Positions 9,988-22,445 are shown, counted from the stretch's first letter. The stretch is 64,000 nucleotides of DNA from Cercis canadensis (GCA_003255065.1 QAOA01006679.1:1-64000); one strand, 5' to 3'. Program-made: numbers and translations. Notes: generated from the sequence alone by a model not told the origin.

Positions 9988-11412
9988 ACCCACAGGCTGT
10001 TTTCTTTTCCTTTCTCTTTTATTTTTAGTGTCTTGCTTTTACTGTTTGATTTGTGCTTTGCATTGAGGACACTGCAAAAATTTAAGTGTGAGGGAGGGAT
10101 TAGTCTGTTGTGCTATTTTTATGCTTTTTGTTTTGTTGTTTTTAAGTTTCTGTTTCTGTTTTAATTTTTGTTGTATTTTCTATTTTCTGTTTTAGGCTTA
10201 GTTTTCTATTTTTTGTGTTTTTAAATTTTCTGTTCATTATTTTCTGTGCTTTTAGCATGTTGTTTTGTTGTTTTCTGTTATTTTGCTTTGCTGTTTTTGT
10301 TATTTAAAATTATGTTTTCTGTCATTTAGGATTACTGTTTTTCTGTTTTATTTTTAGAATTTTCTGATTTTTTTCAAGTAATTTAAGAGTTGTAAAGAGA
10401 ATAGTTTAAAGCAATTTTGATTCTAAAGTGCTACAACATGAGTGGACAATTATCTTGCTTCTTGGATTTAAGTGGTATGACAACAAAATTTGATTTGTAT
10501 GAGTTAATTCTTGGTAGTCTTATAAGCTGTGAGGATTTGAGCCATATGTCATGATTCTTTCTTGTGTGTTTTCATCTATCAATTTGACACTCTAGAACTT
10601 GTTCTATTTCTTAGTTGAGGTTACATTTGCACATGCATGCATAAAAGTGATTAAGACATTCATTTCTTTGAGAAGCTACTTGACCAAATAGCTAACATTG
10701 ATGTTATCCTTTGATTACCCCTTTTTGAGTCTAATGATCATTTCTTTCATGTGTAGCTCATTGCAAGCCTAAGTATAAAACCATGTCCTACCCAAGCCTA
10801 AGGCAGGTTGGTTGTGGTTGAAATTGTTAAGTGTTATGCTTCAAAAAAAAAAATATACAGCAGTAGCAAGAGAATAAAATTGTTTCAGGAAAAGTAAAAT
10901 TGAGTTGAAGCCCAAAGTCAAGATGCATAAAGTACTTGAATTTCTCCATAATTAGATGCTCTTTGTGATTCCTTGGGTGCTTTAGCCATTTTTTCATATT
11001 TTTTCATTCTTTTACCTTTTCCCATTACAACCCTTTAAAAGTTCTTTTGATTTGTGTTATGCATGTGACATAGGTAATAGAGACTAAGAAAGTGAACAAG
11101 CTTATGGCAGTGTAATTTTGATAGGATGATTGGAGAGAAATACTTACCTTAGACACTTGAGGGAATTGAGAGCATTTATTTATCTTGTGAGAGACTATTT
11201 ACTTTGACTCATTCCTATTAAATGAAATTGTCATGTTGTGTGTTCTCTAGTTGTCAAGAGATGTTGTTCCATGAGTGTTGCTATTTCTTTGAGTTTGAAT
11301 TGTTTTCTTACCTTGATTTTTGCATTCTTGATTTGTTTGGAGAATTGTTTTCTAGTTAGTTTGTTTCTTGTGATTTTGTCCAGGAGTGCAAAAAGCTAAA
11401 TGTGGGAGAATT
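9988..11412 (+). mobile_element. 3' non-coding region of the second Athila-like element
   Basis: No long ORF. A purine tract (aagtgtgagggagggat) at 10085-10100 follows the integrase, as is common in this lineage. It is followed by about 300 bases of TTTTCTGTTTT-rich simple sequence, then unique AT-rich sequence. A second purine run, aaatgtgggagaa at about 11398-11410, directly precedes the LTR and is the likely polypurine tract. Confidence 0.65.
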
Positions 11413-12232
11413 TGATAAGACATTATTTTATACTATTTGTTTCCCTTATACTTAAACTTTTAGTATGTGTTTCTGCTGATTTCCATAGCCCATAGACATA
11501 TTTTGTGGATTTGAACTTGTTGGTGCTTTTGGATTTTAATTGCATAATTGTTGATTTCTGGCACTGCTTACGTTTTTCACTATATCTTGAGCTGCAGATA
11601 TCCGATTTATGCGATTCTAATTTCGTAGGAAATCTGATAGAAAATTTTACATTTCATATAAAGAGCCCAGAAGCTAATTCTCACGTCTAAATAACTAAAA
11701 TTTTTGTGCAAGCAGTCCATATTTTCTGCATCCGCCCAGCATTGACTTATTTCATTCCTCTGGCCTGCCTATTGGACTAGTACCTATTTATTGGCCCAAC
11801 ATCTGCTATTTGGGCCAACACACATGTCACTAAGGTTTAATTACATTTTTACCTTTAAAGTTTTAGGAAACTATGTTTATTTTGTAATTAGGAAACCATT
11901 AAAAAACCTAAAGGAGGTAACCAGCTAGTATTTATTCTTAAGATTGTTGAGAATAAGGAGATCACGGATTTACCATCAGTAGATGCTGCCTCCTATTCCT
12001 GAGTTCGAGTTTATACCTTTACTTTTTGTTTAAGCCTTCTATGGAGGGCTAAGTACTCTTGTAATCAATTCAATAGGATCCATACATGCTAATCCAGAGT
12101 TCCTGTGCTTTAATCCGAGTTTGATTTAATATAGTTTGATTATCTTCTTCTTCTCATCTTCATGTGATTGAATCACAAATGAAATATTAGGGGATCTTTC
12201 TTGATTTCCTCATCACTACTATTATAGTGATA
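11413..12232 (+). repeat. 3' LTR of the second Athila-like element, truncated (copy 1)
   Basis: Starts TGATAAGACATT after a purine tract. It is about 96% alike by eye to 14618-15437 over 820 bases. A longer relative at 19712-21022 (1311 bases) shows that this copy lacks roughly 490 bases at its far end. The short ORF inside it (11505-11690) recurs in the other copy only because the LTR is repeated. Confidence 0.75.
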
Positions 12233-12876
12233 GCAACCTTTGAAGTCAAGATGCCAGCGCCCAGCGCTGGGCTCCAGAAATAACATATTTCACCCAATAA
12301 TTACAATATAGATGAAAAATAAACCATACACATTTCATGAAAAGCTAAGAAACCTCAAAAAACATTGAAGAAACAATACCCATCAACTTTACTTTGTGCT
12401 AACAACAACAAATTTCAAAGCACTTCATCTAATATTGAGCATGGGAGAAAATGATGGGTTAAGGTTAAGCATGGAGAAAAAGATGGGAAGTGCTGGCTGG
12501 TGCTAGAGAAGGAGAGGCGACAACCGGCGGCGTCGGTGAGGACTAAAGAGAATGAGGAGAAGAGGGGTAAAACTGTGTAGAAGGAAAGTCAAATTTGGGG
12601 AGAACCGAAGTAGAATGTAAGATGAAATTTTGATTTTTGAATTAGGAATTGCATTCAAAATGAGGGCAATTGAAAGCCCAAAAAAAAAAAAACAAAAAAA
12701 AAACAAATCGGGCCAACCAAGCTAACTCGACCTGAACCCGATCAGGCCATGGGCCATATCGGGCTGGGCCAAATTGGTCCGATTTTAAACGGGCCAACAA
12801 TTTAGGAATACAGCCCACCATTTTATCTGGCCTCAACGGGTTGGCTCATTGGGCTCAGCCTATGAACCCAGCTCTG
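12233..12876. mobile_element. Right half of the same hAT element (copy 1)
   Basis: Equivalent to 16272-16920 and keeps the right terminus (gctctg, with the last base changed) plus the following gtcatccc half of the target duplication. The left end was removed by the deletion between AGTGA repeats, so this copy could no longer be mobilised. Confidence 0.7.
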
Positions 12877-13051
12877 GTCATCCCCCTTGTATGTTCTGCT
12901 TGATTTTACCTCCACAAATCTATATTTCAGATAACTACTTGTCCTCCGATTTGAATGATCAAATTATTTGCAATTGAATAATACCACTCAATTACCAAGT
13001 GAATATGTATATGCAATCTCAATATTTCTTTTAGTACCCGATAATAGGATA

Positions 13052-13690
13052 TCTAGTTGAGTATGAATCAACTCAAGAGTTAAACAGAAACACATAAACG
13101 AGATCTCAAATTTTTCTAAAACTACAAGCATTTTGAGAATCAGTCATATCATTGGCCCAAGGTTTTCAAAAAGAGAAGTTCACTCAAATGCCTAATATAC
13201 AACCTAAGAAAAACATAAAACTAACATAAATTATATCTAAAAAGAAATAAAAAATTTCCCANAATTATATCTAAAAAGAAATAAAAAATTTCCCACTCAC
13301 AATAACACCAAACAGAAGATAGTACCCACCCCTAAACTCAAAGGGCACATTGTCCCTAATGTGAAAAAGCAAGAAAAAGAAGAGTAAGGGTACATCCTTG
13401 AGGAGGTGGTGTTCACTCATCACCATCATCATCCAAGCTACATGGGGTGAACGGGTGGCATCGGAGCAGAAGGAAAAACTGGTGGGGTCACCCTCGGCGT
13501 CAGAGAGGCTTGGCGCAACAGCTGGGTTAGAACTAGCAGGTGTAGGCTCCTGTGGAGGGCAACTGGTCCTCAAACTCTTAAAAAAGGTGATGAGGCTATC
13601 ATCAATTAAACACTGCAGGTGGAGTAGTTCTTCATCGGGTCCTCATGAAACTCCAGTTGTCTGACACAGCTCCGTGATAAGTGATGGGTA
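13052..13690 (-). mobile_element. Probable Athila-like 3' spacer fragment
   Basis: Non-coding sequence between the two duplication copies. The minus strand contains an attagggacaatgtgccctt phrase followed by a G-rich run, resembling the post-integrase spacer of Athila/Tat elements. A single N at 13262 joins two copies of a 34-base segment. No reliable gene is present; the short ORFs on both strands have no recognisable domain. Confidence 0.35.
13228..13296. repeat. 34-base direct repeat around single N
   Basis: 13228-13261 and 13263-13296 both read aattatatctaaaaagaaat and onward, joined by N at 13262. Same pattern as at 25701, 26387, 49044 and 51374. Confidence 0.9.
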
Positions 13691-14617
13691 GATTCTTTCT
13701 TGTGTGTTTTCATCTATCATTTTGACGCTCTAGAATTTGTTCTGTTTCTTAGTTGAGGTTACATTTGCACATGCATGCATAGAAGTGATTAAGGCATTCC
13801 TTTCTTTGAGAAGCTACTTGACCAAATAGCTAACCTTGATGTTATCCTTTGATTTCCCCTTTTTGAGCCTATTGATCTTTTCTTTCATGTGTAGCTCATT
13901 GCAAGCCTAAGTGTAAAACCATGTCCTACCCAACCCTTAGGAATTGCAGAGCATTGCATTGAATAAAAAAGGAGTAAACTCTTACAAAAACAAAGCATCA
14001 AGTTGTGGCTGATTGGTTGTGGTTGAAATTGTTAAGTGTTATGTTTAAAAAAAAAAAACAGCAGCAACAAAAGAATAAAGTTGTTTTGGGAAAAGAAAAA
14101 AAAAATGAGTTGAAGCCCAAAGTCAAGATGCATAAAGTACTTGAATTTCTCCATAATTAAATGCTCTTTGTGATTCCTTAGGTGCTTTAGCCATTTTTTC
14201 ATATTCTTTCATTCCTTTACCTTTCCCCATTACAACCCTTTAAAAGTTCTTTTGATTTGTGTTATGCATGTGACATAGGTAATGGAGACTAAGAAAGTGA
14301 ACAAGCTTATGGCAGTGTGATTTTGATAGGATGATTGGAGAGAAATACTTACCTTAGACACTTGAGGGAATTGAGAGCATTTATTTATCTTGTGAGAGAC
14401 TATTTACTTTGACTCATTCCTATTAAATGAAATTGTCATGTTGTGTGTTCTTTAGTTGTCAAGAGATGTTGTTCCATGAGTGTTGCTATTTCTTTGAGTT
14501 TGAATTGTTTTCTTACCTTGATCTTTGCATTCTTGATTTGTTTGGAGAATTGTTTTCTAGTTAGTTTGTTTCTTGTGATTTTGTCCAAGAGTGCAAAAAG
14601 CTAAATGTGGGAGAATT

Positions 14618-15437
14618 TGATAAGACATTATTTTATACTCTTTGTTTCCCTTATACTTAAACTTTTAGTATGTGTTTCTGCTGATTTTCATAGCCCATAG
14701 ACATATTTTGTGGATTTGGACTTGTTGGTGCTTTTGGATTTTAATTGCATAATTGTTGATTTTTGGCACTGCTTACGTTTTTCACTATATCTTGAGCTGC
14801 AGATATCCGATTTATGCGATTCTAATTTTGTAGGAAATCTGATAGAAAATTTTACATTTCATATGAAGAGCCCAGAAGCTAATTCTCACGTCTAAATAAC
14901 TAAAATTCTCGTGCAAGCAGTCCATATTTTCTGCATCCGCCCAGCATTGACTTATTCCATTCCTCTAGTCTGCCTATTGGACCAATACCTGTTTATTGGC
15001 CCAACATCTGCTATTTGGGCCAACACACATGTCACTAAGGTTTAATTACATTTTTACTTTTAAATTTTTAGGAAACTAGGTTTATTTTGTAATTAGGAAA
15101 CCATTAAAAAACCTAGAGGAGGCAACCAGCTAGTATTTATTCTTAAGATTGTTGAGAATAAGGAGATCACGGATTTACCATCAGTAGCTGCTGCCTCCTG
15201 TTCCTGAGTTCGAGTTTATACCTTTACTTTTTGTTTAAGCCTTCTATGGAGGGCTAAGTACTCTTGTAATCAATTCAAGAGGATCCATACATGCTAATCC
15301 AGAGTTCTTGTGCTTCAATCCGAGTTTGATTTAATATAGTTTGATTATCTTCTTTTTCTCATCTTCATGTGATTGAATCATAGATGAAATATTAGGGGAT
15401 CTTTCTTGATCTCCTCATCACTACTATTATAGTGATA
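14618..15437 (+). repeat. Truncated Athila-like LTR (copy 2)
   Basis: Direct repeat of 11413-12232, with the same start, the same truncation point and the same 820-base length. It is preceded by the same 3' non-coding region (from 13691). Shared truncation at one base shows that both copies descend from a segmental duplication, not from two independent insertions. Confidence 0.8.
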
Positions 15438-15677
15438 TTTTTCCTCTTCCTCAGCAACTTCTGCTATCTCATCATCTAAACCAATGATAATGACTGGATT
15501 CTCATGTGTAACCACTTCTTTTGTAGCAGCTACAGTATTATCTCTTAAATCTGCTTGGGTTTGATTATCATCAACGATTAACATTGGAAAGCGATGAGGT
15601 ACATCTTGGAAAGGATCATTTAGGGCATCTAGGGCATCAATTGTGTACTTGGTCTTCGTTTTAATGACATGTAACAA
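15438..15677 (-). pseudogene. Unidentified acidic C-terminal ORF fragment
   Basis: Minus-strand frame with LHVIKTKTKYTIDALDAL and an acidic tail (EIAEVAEEEEKYHY). It lies outside the hAT element and on the same strand as the CACTA transposase to the right. It might be the C-terminal end of that transposase, separated from it by the hAT insertion at 15760-16920. The similarity is too weak to be sure, and the last codons run into the LTR. Confidence 0.3.
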
Positions 15678-15759
15678 GTCCCGCTTATTAGGAGTTGTGT
15701 GTGGATAGGAAAAGAAATAATTTACTCTACTTGTTGAACTAAGATGAAAGGTTCATCCC

Positions 15760-16920
15760 TAGAGCTGGCTAACGGAGCCTAGCCCATTAAAGTTGGGCCA
15801 CATCGGGCCGCGAGCCAAAATGGGTCGGGCCAAAGTTGCCCAGTTCTAACTAGGCCAGCTAATTCCCAGCCCAACCCACTTCGGGTTGCGGGTTATAACG
15901 AGCCAAATTTTTTTTTTAATTTTTTTTTGCCATATTTATTTTTTAGAGAATATGAGAACATATTGATTATGAAACATCAAATATTAACATACGTAATCAA
16001 AATACAAACTCAAATAAATAATTTCCTTTTTAATACCCTAAAGCTTAAGAGAAACTAAATCTCTTACTACCTAGTCCTTTTAAGATTGATTTGATGAAGT
16101 TTATAAAGGAAACATACTTATGTTATAATAAGATAAGAAAGTCCAAATTCATGTCCTAAATATATCCCTTTTTATTTTTTTTTACAGGTAGGGTATTAGA
16201 AAAATTAAAGTTGAAGGCTTAATATGAAAAATCAAGTGGATGAAAGGCTCTGGGGTGCTGGGGTCCAGTGACAGCAACCTTTGAAGTCAAGATGCCAGCG
16301 TCCAACGCTGGGCTCCAGAAATAAAATATTTCACCCAATAATCACAGTATAGATGGAAAATAAACCATACACATTTCATGAAAAGCTAAGAAACCTTAAA
16401 AAATATTGAAGAAACAATACTCATCAACTTTACTTTGTGCTAACAACAACAAATTTCAAAAGACTTCATCTAATATTGAGCATGAGAGAAAATGATGGGT
16501 TAAGGTTAAGCATGGAGAAAAAGATGGGAAGTGCTGGCTGGTGCTAGAGAAGGAAAGGCGGCAACTGGCGGTGTCGGTGAGGACTGAAGAGAATGAGGCG
16601 AAGAGGGGTAAAACTGTGTAGAAGGAGAGTCAAATTTGGGGAGAACCGAAGTAGAATGTAAGATAAAATTTTGATTTTTGAGTTAGGGATTGCATTCAAA
16701 ATGAGGGCAATTGAAAGCCCAAAAAAAAAACAAAAAAACAAAAAAAACAAATCGGGCCAACCGAACTAACTCGGCATGAACCCGATCAGGCCATGGGCCA
16801 TATCAGGCTGGGCCAAATTGGTCCGATTTTAAACGGGCCAACAATTTAGGAACATAGCCCACCATTTTATCTGGCCTCAACGGGCTGGCTCATCGGGCTC
16901 AGCCTATGAACCCGGCTCTA
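15760..16920. mobile_element. Non-autonomous hAT element with TIRs and 8-bp target duplication
   Basis: The left end begins TAGAGCTGG followed by GGGCC-rich sequence. The right end, reverse-complemented, begins TAGAGCCGGGTTCATAGGCT, also with GGGCC-rich subterminal repeats. The flanks are ttcatccc on the left and gtcatccc on the right: an 8-base target duplication with one mismatch, as expected for hAT. The 1161 bases encode no transposase. Subterminal GGGCC/GGCCC repeats are typical transposase-binding regions in hAT elements. Confidence 0.75.
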
Positions 16921-17095
16921 GTCATCCCCATTGTATGTTCTGCTTGATTTTATCTCTACAAATCTATATTTCGGATAACTACTTGTCCTCCAATTTGAAT
17001 GATCAAACTATTTACAATTGAATAATACCAATCAATTACCAAGTGAACATGTATATGCAATCTCAATATTTCTTTTAGTACCCGATAATAGGATA

Positions 17096-19711
17096 ACTCC
17101 GCTTCGCCATAACTAGATTCTTTCAAACATACTCCATTATTGTTTGTTTTTCGATCATGGGATCAAACTTCTGTATGAAATGTATAACCGTTGATATTTA
17201 CTCAGTCTCATGTTTGAACTTTCCTTAAGGGGCCCCAAGCCAAATATATTAAAAGCTCATCAATAATACTATTTTGAGAATTTTGCACCTACATATAAAT
17301 AATATTTAGCAAAATGATAACAAACTGTTTAAACCACTGAAAAAATTAATTAAAAATGTGTTTATCCATTTGATTATTTAGAAGATTCTCATAGATTGAG
17401 GTTAATCCATTTATGTACATGCTGCAAGATTTAACATGAGTTAACACATAATGGTTAATTTAATCATTAGAAATGAAGCTATGAAGGTGGAACTTACTTC
17501 AGGTAAAGTTTAACCTCAGAGCAATTAAGCAACATAAACAGTATTACAGCTGCTAGTTCTTCATCATTGAGATATCGTTGTTGCACGATTCCATGGAGGA
17601 AAGCTGGATAATTGAAGATAGAAATAGGTTGACCGGTATAAATTTCTCCACCATCATCATTGCGAGACACTCTTCTAGTCCTTTAATAGACGTTAGACTC
17701 GAGGTAGTAAGAATAAAAAATTGAAGTCTTTTCAAGCATGTATGCTTCACAAATTGAACATTTCACACAGACTTTGGTTTTAACATTTCATTTTAAGATA
17801 TGAATGAACCTTTCAAAATGGTACATCCATCTATATTGGACATGTCCACCCACTAAAGCTTTTTTAACTAAATAAATCAATAAATGCTCTATCACATCAA
17901 AGAAAACATAATGAAAAATCTTTTCGAATTTGCACAAGATGATAGAAATGTTCTTCTTCATTATATATAAGTCATCATTGCACAAAGTAGAAGAGCAAAG
18001 ATCTTGAAAAAATTAGTTCAACAAAACAAGAGGTTCCCAAACAGGAGCAAGCAACCCACTAAAAGTAACTAGTAGGAGTCTCTCCATAAACACATGACAA
18101 TCATGACTTTTTATATGGGTCAAAGTTCACAGATTAGTATCAACACAATTCCCTAAGTTTGATGCATATCCATCAAGAAGCTTTAGACTCTACACCTACT
18201 CATACACAACTTTCTTATGGTCAATACTAAGTGTAGACAATACCTTGTTCGTACTCTTTCCATTGTCTAAGTCTTGCAGCTCCAAACTGAGACATTTACA
18301 ATACTTTGTTAGATTTAGTCTCACATTCGCATTGTCTTTATTATTATCTTTCACATCTTATTGTACTGAAGACATTCCCAAAGACATTACTCTCTGTAAG
18401 TATCATATCGATGTTGTGAGTAATCAACAAATCATGCTAATATGGTAGGTCTCATAAAATACTACGTTTAATCCAATTATGAATTACACCATAACCAATA
18501 AAAATAACACATTTACTTTCTGTTACTTTAAGTTATCTCAACACTTGCATGACAAGTTCATCTTTAGAGTAGCACTTTTGTGAGATGTCATTCTCAGTAA
18601 TATTCGATAATAAGTTAATTTTGTTACGACAAAAATAATGATCTTGTAGCAAGAATTGTCGATGACAATCAAAAGAACAAATTTTATGTCCATGCGTCAA
18701 ATAGAATGCATTAAAACCGCCCATGCAAATCGAACAACCCAACTTCCTTATTATTTGCCAATCGGGTAGCATTCTATATGTAGGAAAGTCATTGCTGGTC
18801 CACAAAAGAGCTGCCCTCATACAAAATTTTTGCTTCAATGAAATGTCATAAATAGACATCAATTCATCCCAAAGCAATTTCAAATCGTCAAGTAAAAGTT
18901 GCAAAAAGACGTCAATTTTGTTTTTTAGATTATGAGAACCAGAAATAATAATAACTAATAACGTATATTACTTTCTCATGCAGAAGCCAAGCAGAAGATT
19001 GTAATGAGTAAGGATAACATCCCAACATGAATATGTTTTGGCACTCATTCTAAAAGGACTGAAACAATCTGCACATAGACATAACCTTACATTTCTCAGT
19101 TCAAATGTGAAATTCAAGTAAATCGTGTCAAAATGTTTTCATGTATCTTTGTCAAATAGATGGAATAACACCTGTGGTTCACGTTGGTGTTCCTTATGTC
19201 ATCTCATATCCTTCACAGATGCATTAGATGCAAAAAAGTCTTTGCAATCTATGGATAATTGGCAAATATCACATCTGCATAGTTGAAACTTCCTTAACCT
19301 TCCCCCATCAAACTCTAGATTGTGTGAATCGTGCTTGACCACAAATGTGATACCGCCTAGCAACTTCATTTTTTCCATAATATGACATGCACCTTTGTAA
19401 ACAACTGTCAATCTTCTTGTACCCACAACCAAGTTTAGAAACCAATCTCTTAGTTTGGTACAAATTAGTTGGCATCCTATGATCAGAAAGAAAAATCTCT
19501 ATAATCAATGTGATAAGTTCATCCATTGAACATTTTGAAATGTTATAATCAAACTTGATGCTTAATAATCTGACAGCCTTTGAAAGCACGGAATATGTCT
19601 CACATCCATCCCATGACGGAGACTATGCGGCCCTCAACATATCATAAAACTTAACGAATTCTATATTTGGATCATCTTCTGGTATATACTCAAATTCAAA
19701 AAAGTATCTAG
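17096..19711 (-). pseudogene. CACTA (En/Spm) transposase TNP2 relic
   Basis: Decayed TNP2-type transposase, the enzyme that mobilises CACTA elements. Reading down: EFEYIPEDDPNIEFVKFYDML just inside the LTR boundary; 19589-19199 with SIKFDYNISKC and LSKLGCGYKKIDSC; 18904-18533, the tnp2 core (RAALLWTSNDFPTYRML, CSICMGGFNAFYLTHGHK, SFDCHRQFL); 17985-17788, a DUF4218-like block (FDVIEHLLIYLVKKA, GGHVQYRWMYHFERF); and a GYTFHTE-like remnant near 17160-17210. Several frameshifts and stops separate the blocks. The N-terminus is cut by an inserted LTR at 19712. No CACTA terminal repeats were found. Confidence 0.85.
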
Positions 19712-21022
19712 TGACGGGTGCCGAACCGTACAAAATTAAAATACTAATTACAACTAATTTGTAGTATAGGATGCAACAAGTGTTGTCTCCAAAAGATTCA
19801 TCAAAATAACTAATCTAGTAGGACTTAAGCAAGAACAAAATAAAAATGGGGGTTTATGTTGAATGCAGTATAATAAGTACTAAGAAAGCAGTAAACATAA
19901 TTGATCAAGTAAAAGAAAACGTAATCAACTCAAGCAGGCAACTAAACCTTAATCCATCCTTGTTCACTAAAGATTATCTAGATATGATTAAATTCTTGGT
20001 TAAATGTTACCGGAACCCTTAACAATAACACTTAGAATTCCTACTGATTACCAATCAGGATTCAATTAATCTTGGAACTAAGAATTTAGGCAACCACTCT
20101 ATATTACTAAGTCCAGATTAATATAATAATCGAATTGTCCAAGTTAACCATATATTAAAAACTTTTAAAGTATGATTATCAATCTGATTATTGTTATGAA
20201 TTTAATCAACCGATTTAAATTCATACAAGCATGCAATCAAAGTACCATTCAATCACATGAAGAAGGAAAGAAACAGTAATTTAAATTAAATTAAATCAAA
20301 CCTAGTTGAAGCACAGGAACTCTGGATTATTAAGTTTGGCTCCTCTTGAATTGATTACAAAAGAACTTAGCCTTCTATGAAAGACTTAAACACAAAGCAA
20401 ATGTGAAAAATGAACTCAGCAACAGGAGGCAGCAACAACAGCTTCTGATGACAAGGTGGTAATGTGGTCTACTATTTTCCTCAACAACTTGAGAATAAAT
20501 AGTAGCCGGCTACCTTCCACTAGGTTTCTTAATAGTTTCCTAATTACAAAATAAACCTAATTCTTAAATTATCAATGGTAAAAACATAATCAAGCCCTAG
20601 TGTCATGTGTGCTGGCCCAATAAGCAGATAATGGCTCAAATAAACATGCTCTGGTCCAATAGGCAGACCTAAGGAAAAGAATCAGTCGATGCTGGGCGGA
20701 TGCAAAAAATCTGGACTGCTTGCACACAAATTTCAATTGTCCAGATGCGAGAATCAGCTTCTGGCCTCTTCATATGAAATGTATCATTTTCTGTCAGCTT
20801 TCCAACGAAACTAGAATCATATAAATCAGACATATGTATCCTAAGATATGATTAAAAAAAAATATAAACAGTGCCAGAATTTAACAGTTATGCAATTAAA
20901 ATCTATAAGCACCAACAAGTCCAAATCTACAAAACATGTCTAAGGACCATAAAAATCACTAGAAACATACACTAAAAGACTAAATATAAGGGAAACAAAT
21001 AGTGTAAAATAATGTGTTATCA
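19712..21022 (-). repeat. Full-length LTR of the deleted Athila-like element
   Basis: Ends TG...CA on the minus strand (start TGATAACACATT at 21022, end CGGCACCCGTCA at 19712), 1311 bases. The first 800 or so bases match the truncated LTRs at 11413 and 14618 in reverse complement. The remaining 490 bases show what those copies lost. A purine tract precedes it at about 21025-21040. Confidence 0.75.
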
Positions 21023-22333
21023 AATTCCTCCACACTTAACTTTTTGCACTTTTGGGCAAAATCACAAGAAACAAACTAACTAAAATAAGAAAACAGCTCT
21101 CCAATCAAATCAAGAATGCAAAGATTAAGGTAAGAAAACAATTCAAATTCAAAGAAACAGCAACACTCATGAAACATCTCTTGACAACTAGAGAACAAAA
21201 AATATGACAATTTCATTTAATAGGAATGAGTCAAAGTATATAGTCTCTCACAAGATAAATAAATGCTCTCAATTCCCTCAAGTGTCTAAGGTAAGTATTT
21301 CTCTCCAATCATCTTATCAAAAATCACACTACTATAATCTTGTTCATATTCTCAATCTCCACTACCTATATCACATGCATAACACAAATCAAAATGACTT
21401 TTAAAGGGTTGTAATGGGGAAAGGTAAATGGATGATAATAATATGAAAAAATGGCTAAAGCACCTAAGGAATCACAAAGAGCATCTGATTATGGAGAAAT
21501 TCAAGTATTTTATGCATCTTGATTTTGGGCTTCAACTCATTTTTACTTTTCCCAAAACAATTTTATTCTCTTGCTGCTGCTATATATATATATATTTTTA
21601 AGCATAACACTTAATAATTCAGCCACAACCAATTAGCTACAACTTGATGCATTTTTTTTTTTGTAAGAATTCACTCTCTTTTTATTCAATGCAAGGCTCT
21701 TCAATTCCTAAGGGTTTGGTAGGACATAGTTTTACACTTAGGCTTGTAATGAGCTACACATGAAAGAAATGATCATTAGGCTCAAAAAGGGTAATCAAAG
21801 GATAACATCAAGGTTAGCTATTTGATCAAGCAGCTTCTCAAATAAATGAATGTCTTAATCACTTTTATGCATGCATGTGCAAATGTAACCTCAACTAAAA
21901 AATAAAACAAGTTCTAGAGTGTCAAATTGATAGATGAGAACACACAAAAAAGAATTATTACATATGGCTCAAATTCTCATAGTTCTAAGATTACCAAAAA
22001 TCAACTCATTCAAATCAAATTTGTTGTCATACCACTTAAATTCAAGAAGCAAGATAATTGTCTACTCATGTTGTAGCACTTTAGAATCAAAATTACTTCA
22101 AATTACTCTCTTACAACTCTTAAATTAATTGGAAAGAATCAGAAAATTCTAAAAAATAAAACAGAAAAATAGCAAACCTAAAGGAAGACAGAAAACAGAA
22201 TTTTAAAGTCTAAAAACAGCAAAGCAAAATAACAGAAAACAACAAAAATAACATGCTAAAATCACAGAAAACAACAAACAGCAAACAGAAAATCTAAAAA
22301 TATATAAAACAGAAAACTAAGCCTAAAACAGAA

Positions 22334-22445
22334 AACATCAGCTCGAAGGAAAACTCCCAGTTAAGTGGCTGGATGATGGGACGAGAAGTAAAGCTCTGCT
22401 TCAGCTTATCAAAGGCTGCTCTGCACTGCTCTAGTTCACTATTTT
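22334..22445 (-). pseudogene. Reverse transcriptase fragment (thumb/connection)
   Basis: The minus-strand frame gives CRAAFDKLKQSFTSRPIIQP followed by a WEFSFELM-like stretch, the segment between the polymerase and RNase H domains of Ty3 elements. Only about 37 codons remain, fused to the element's 3' non-coding region. Confidence 0.7.

Larger units (their letters stand above)
10553..13051 (+). repeat. Segmental duplication, copy 1
   Basis: Matches 13691-17095. The unit holds Athila-like 3' non-coding sequence, a truncated LTR, the right half of an hAT element and 175 bases beyond it. Relative to copy 2 it lacks the interval equivalent to 15436-16271, with AGTGA at both potential breakpoints and only one AGTGA (12226-12230) left here. 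It also lacks about 60 bases equivalent to 13940-14005. Confidence 0.8.
13691..17095 (+). repeat. Segmental duplication, copy 2
   Basis: The longer copy of the unit at 10553-13051. Homology starts at gattctttctt and stops at cccgataataggata, where copy 1 runs into unrelated sequence and this copy runs into the CACTA relic. It keeps the 836 bases missing from copy 1 and so shows the ancestral order. Confidence 0.8.
19712..22445 (-). mobile_element. Internally deleted Athila-like element
   Basis: Minus-strand copy of the same family as 9547-12232. It consists of a full-length LTR (19712-21022), the 3' non-coding region with its TTTTCTGTT-rich tract (21023-22333), and directly attached reverse transcriptase coding sequence (22334-22445). 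Integrase, RNase H and most of reverse transcriptase are missing. On one side it cuts the CACTA transposase; on the other it meets a FAR1-type gene, so the outer junction is a rearrangement rather than a clean insertion. Confidence 0.75.

Noticed and set aside
11505..14895. Two near-identical 61-residue ORFs (11505-11690 and 14710-14895) that look like a conserved small gene pair
   Set aside because: Both lie inside duplicated LTR sequence; conservation reflects DNA duplication, and the third LTR copy does not keep the frame.
15436..16271. An independent 836-base insertion with AGTGA target duplication
   Set aside because: The interval contains only the left part of the hAT element whose right part lies outside it in both copies, so copy 1 suffered a deletion between AGTGA repeats instead.
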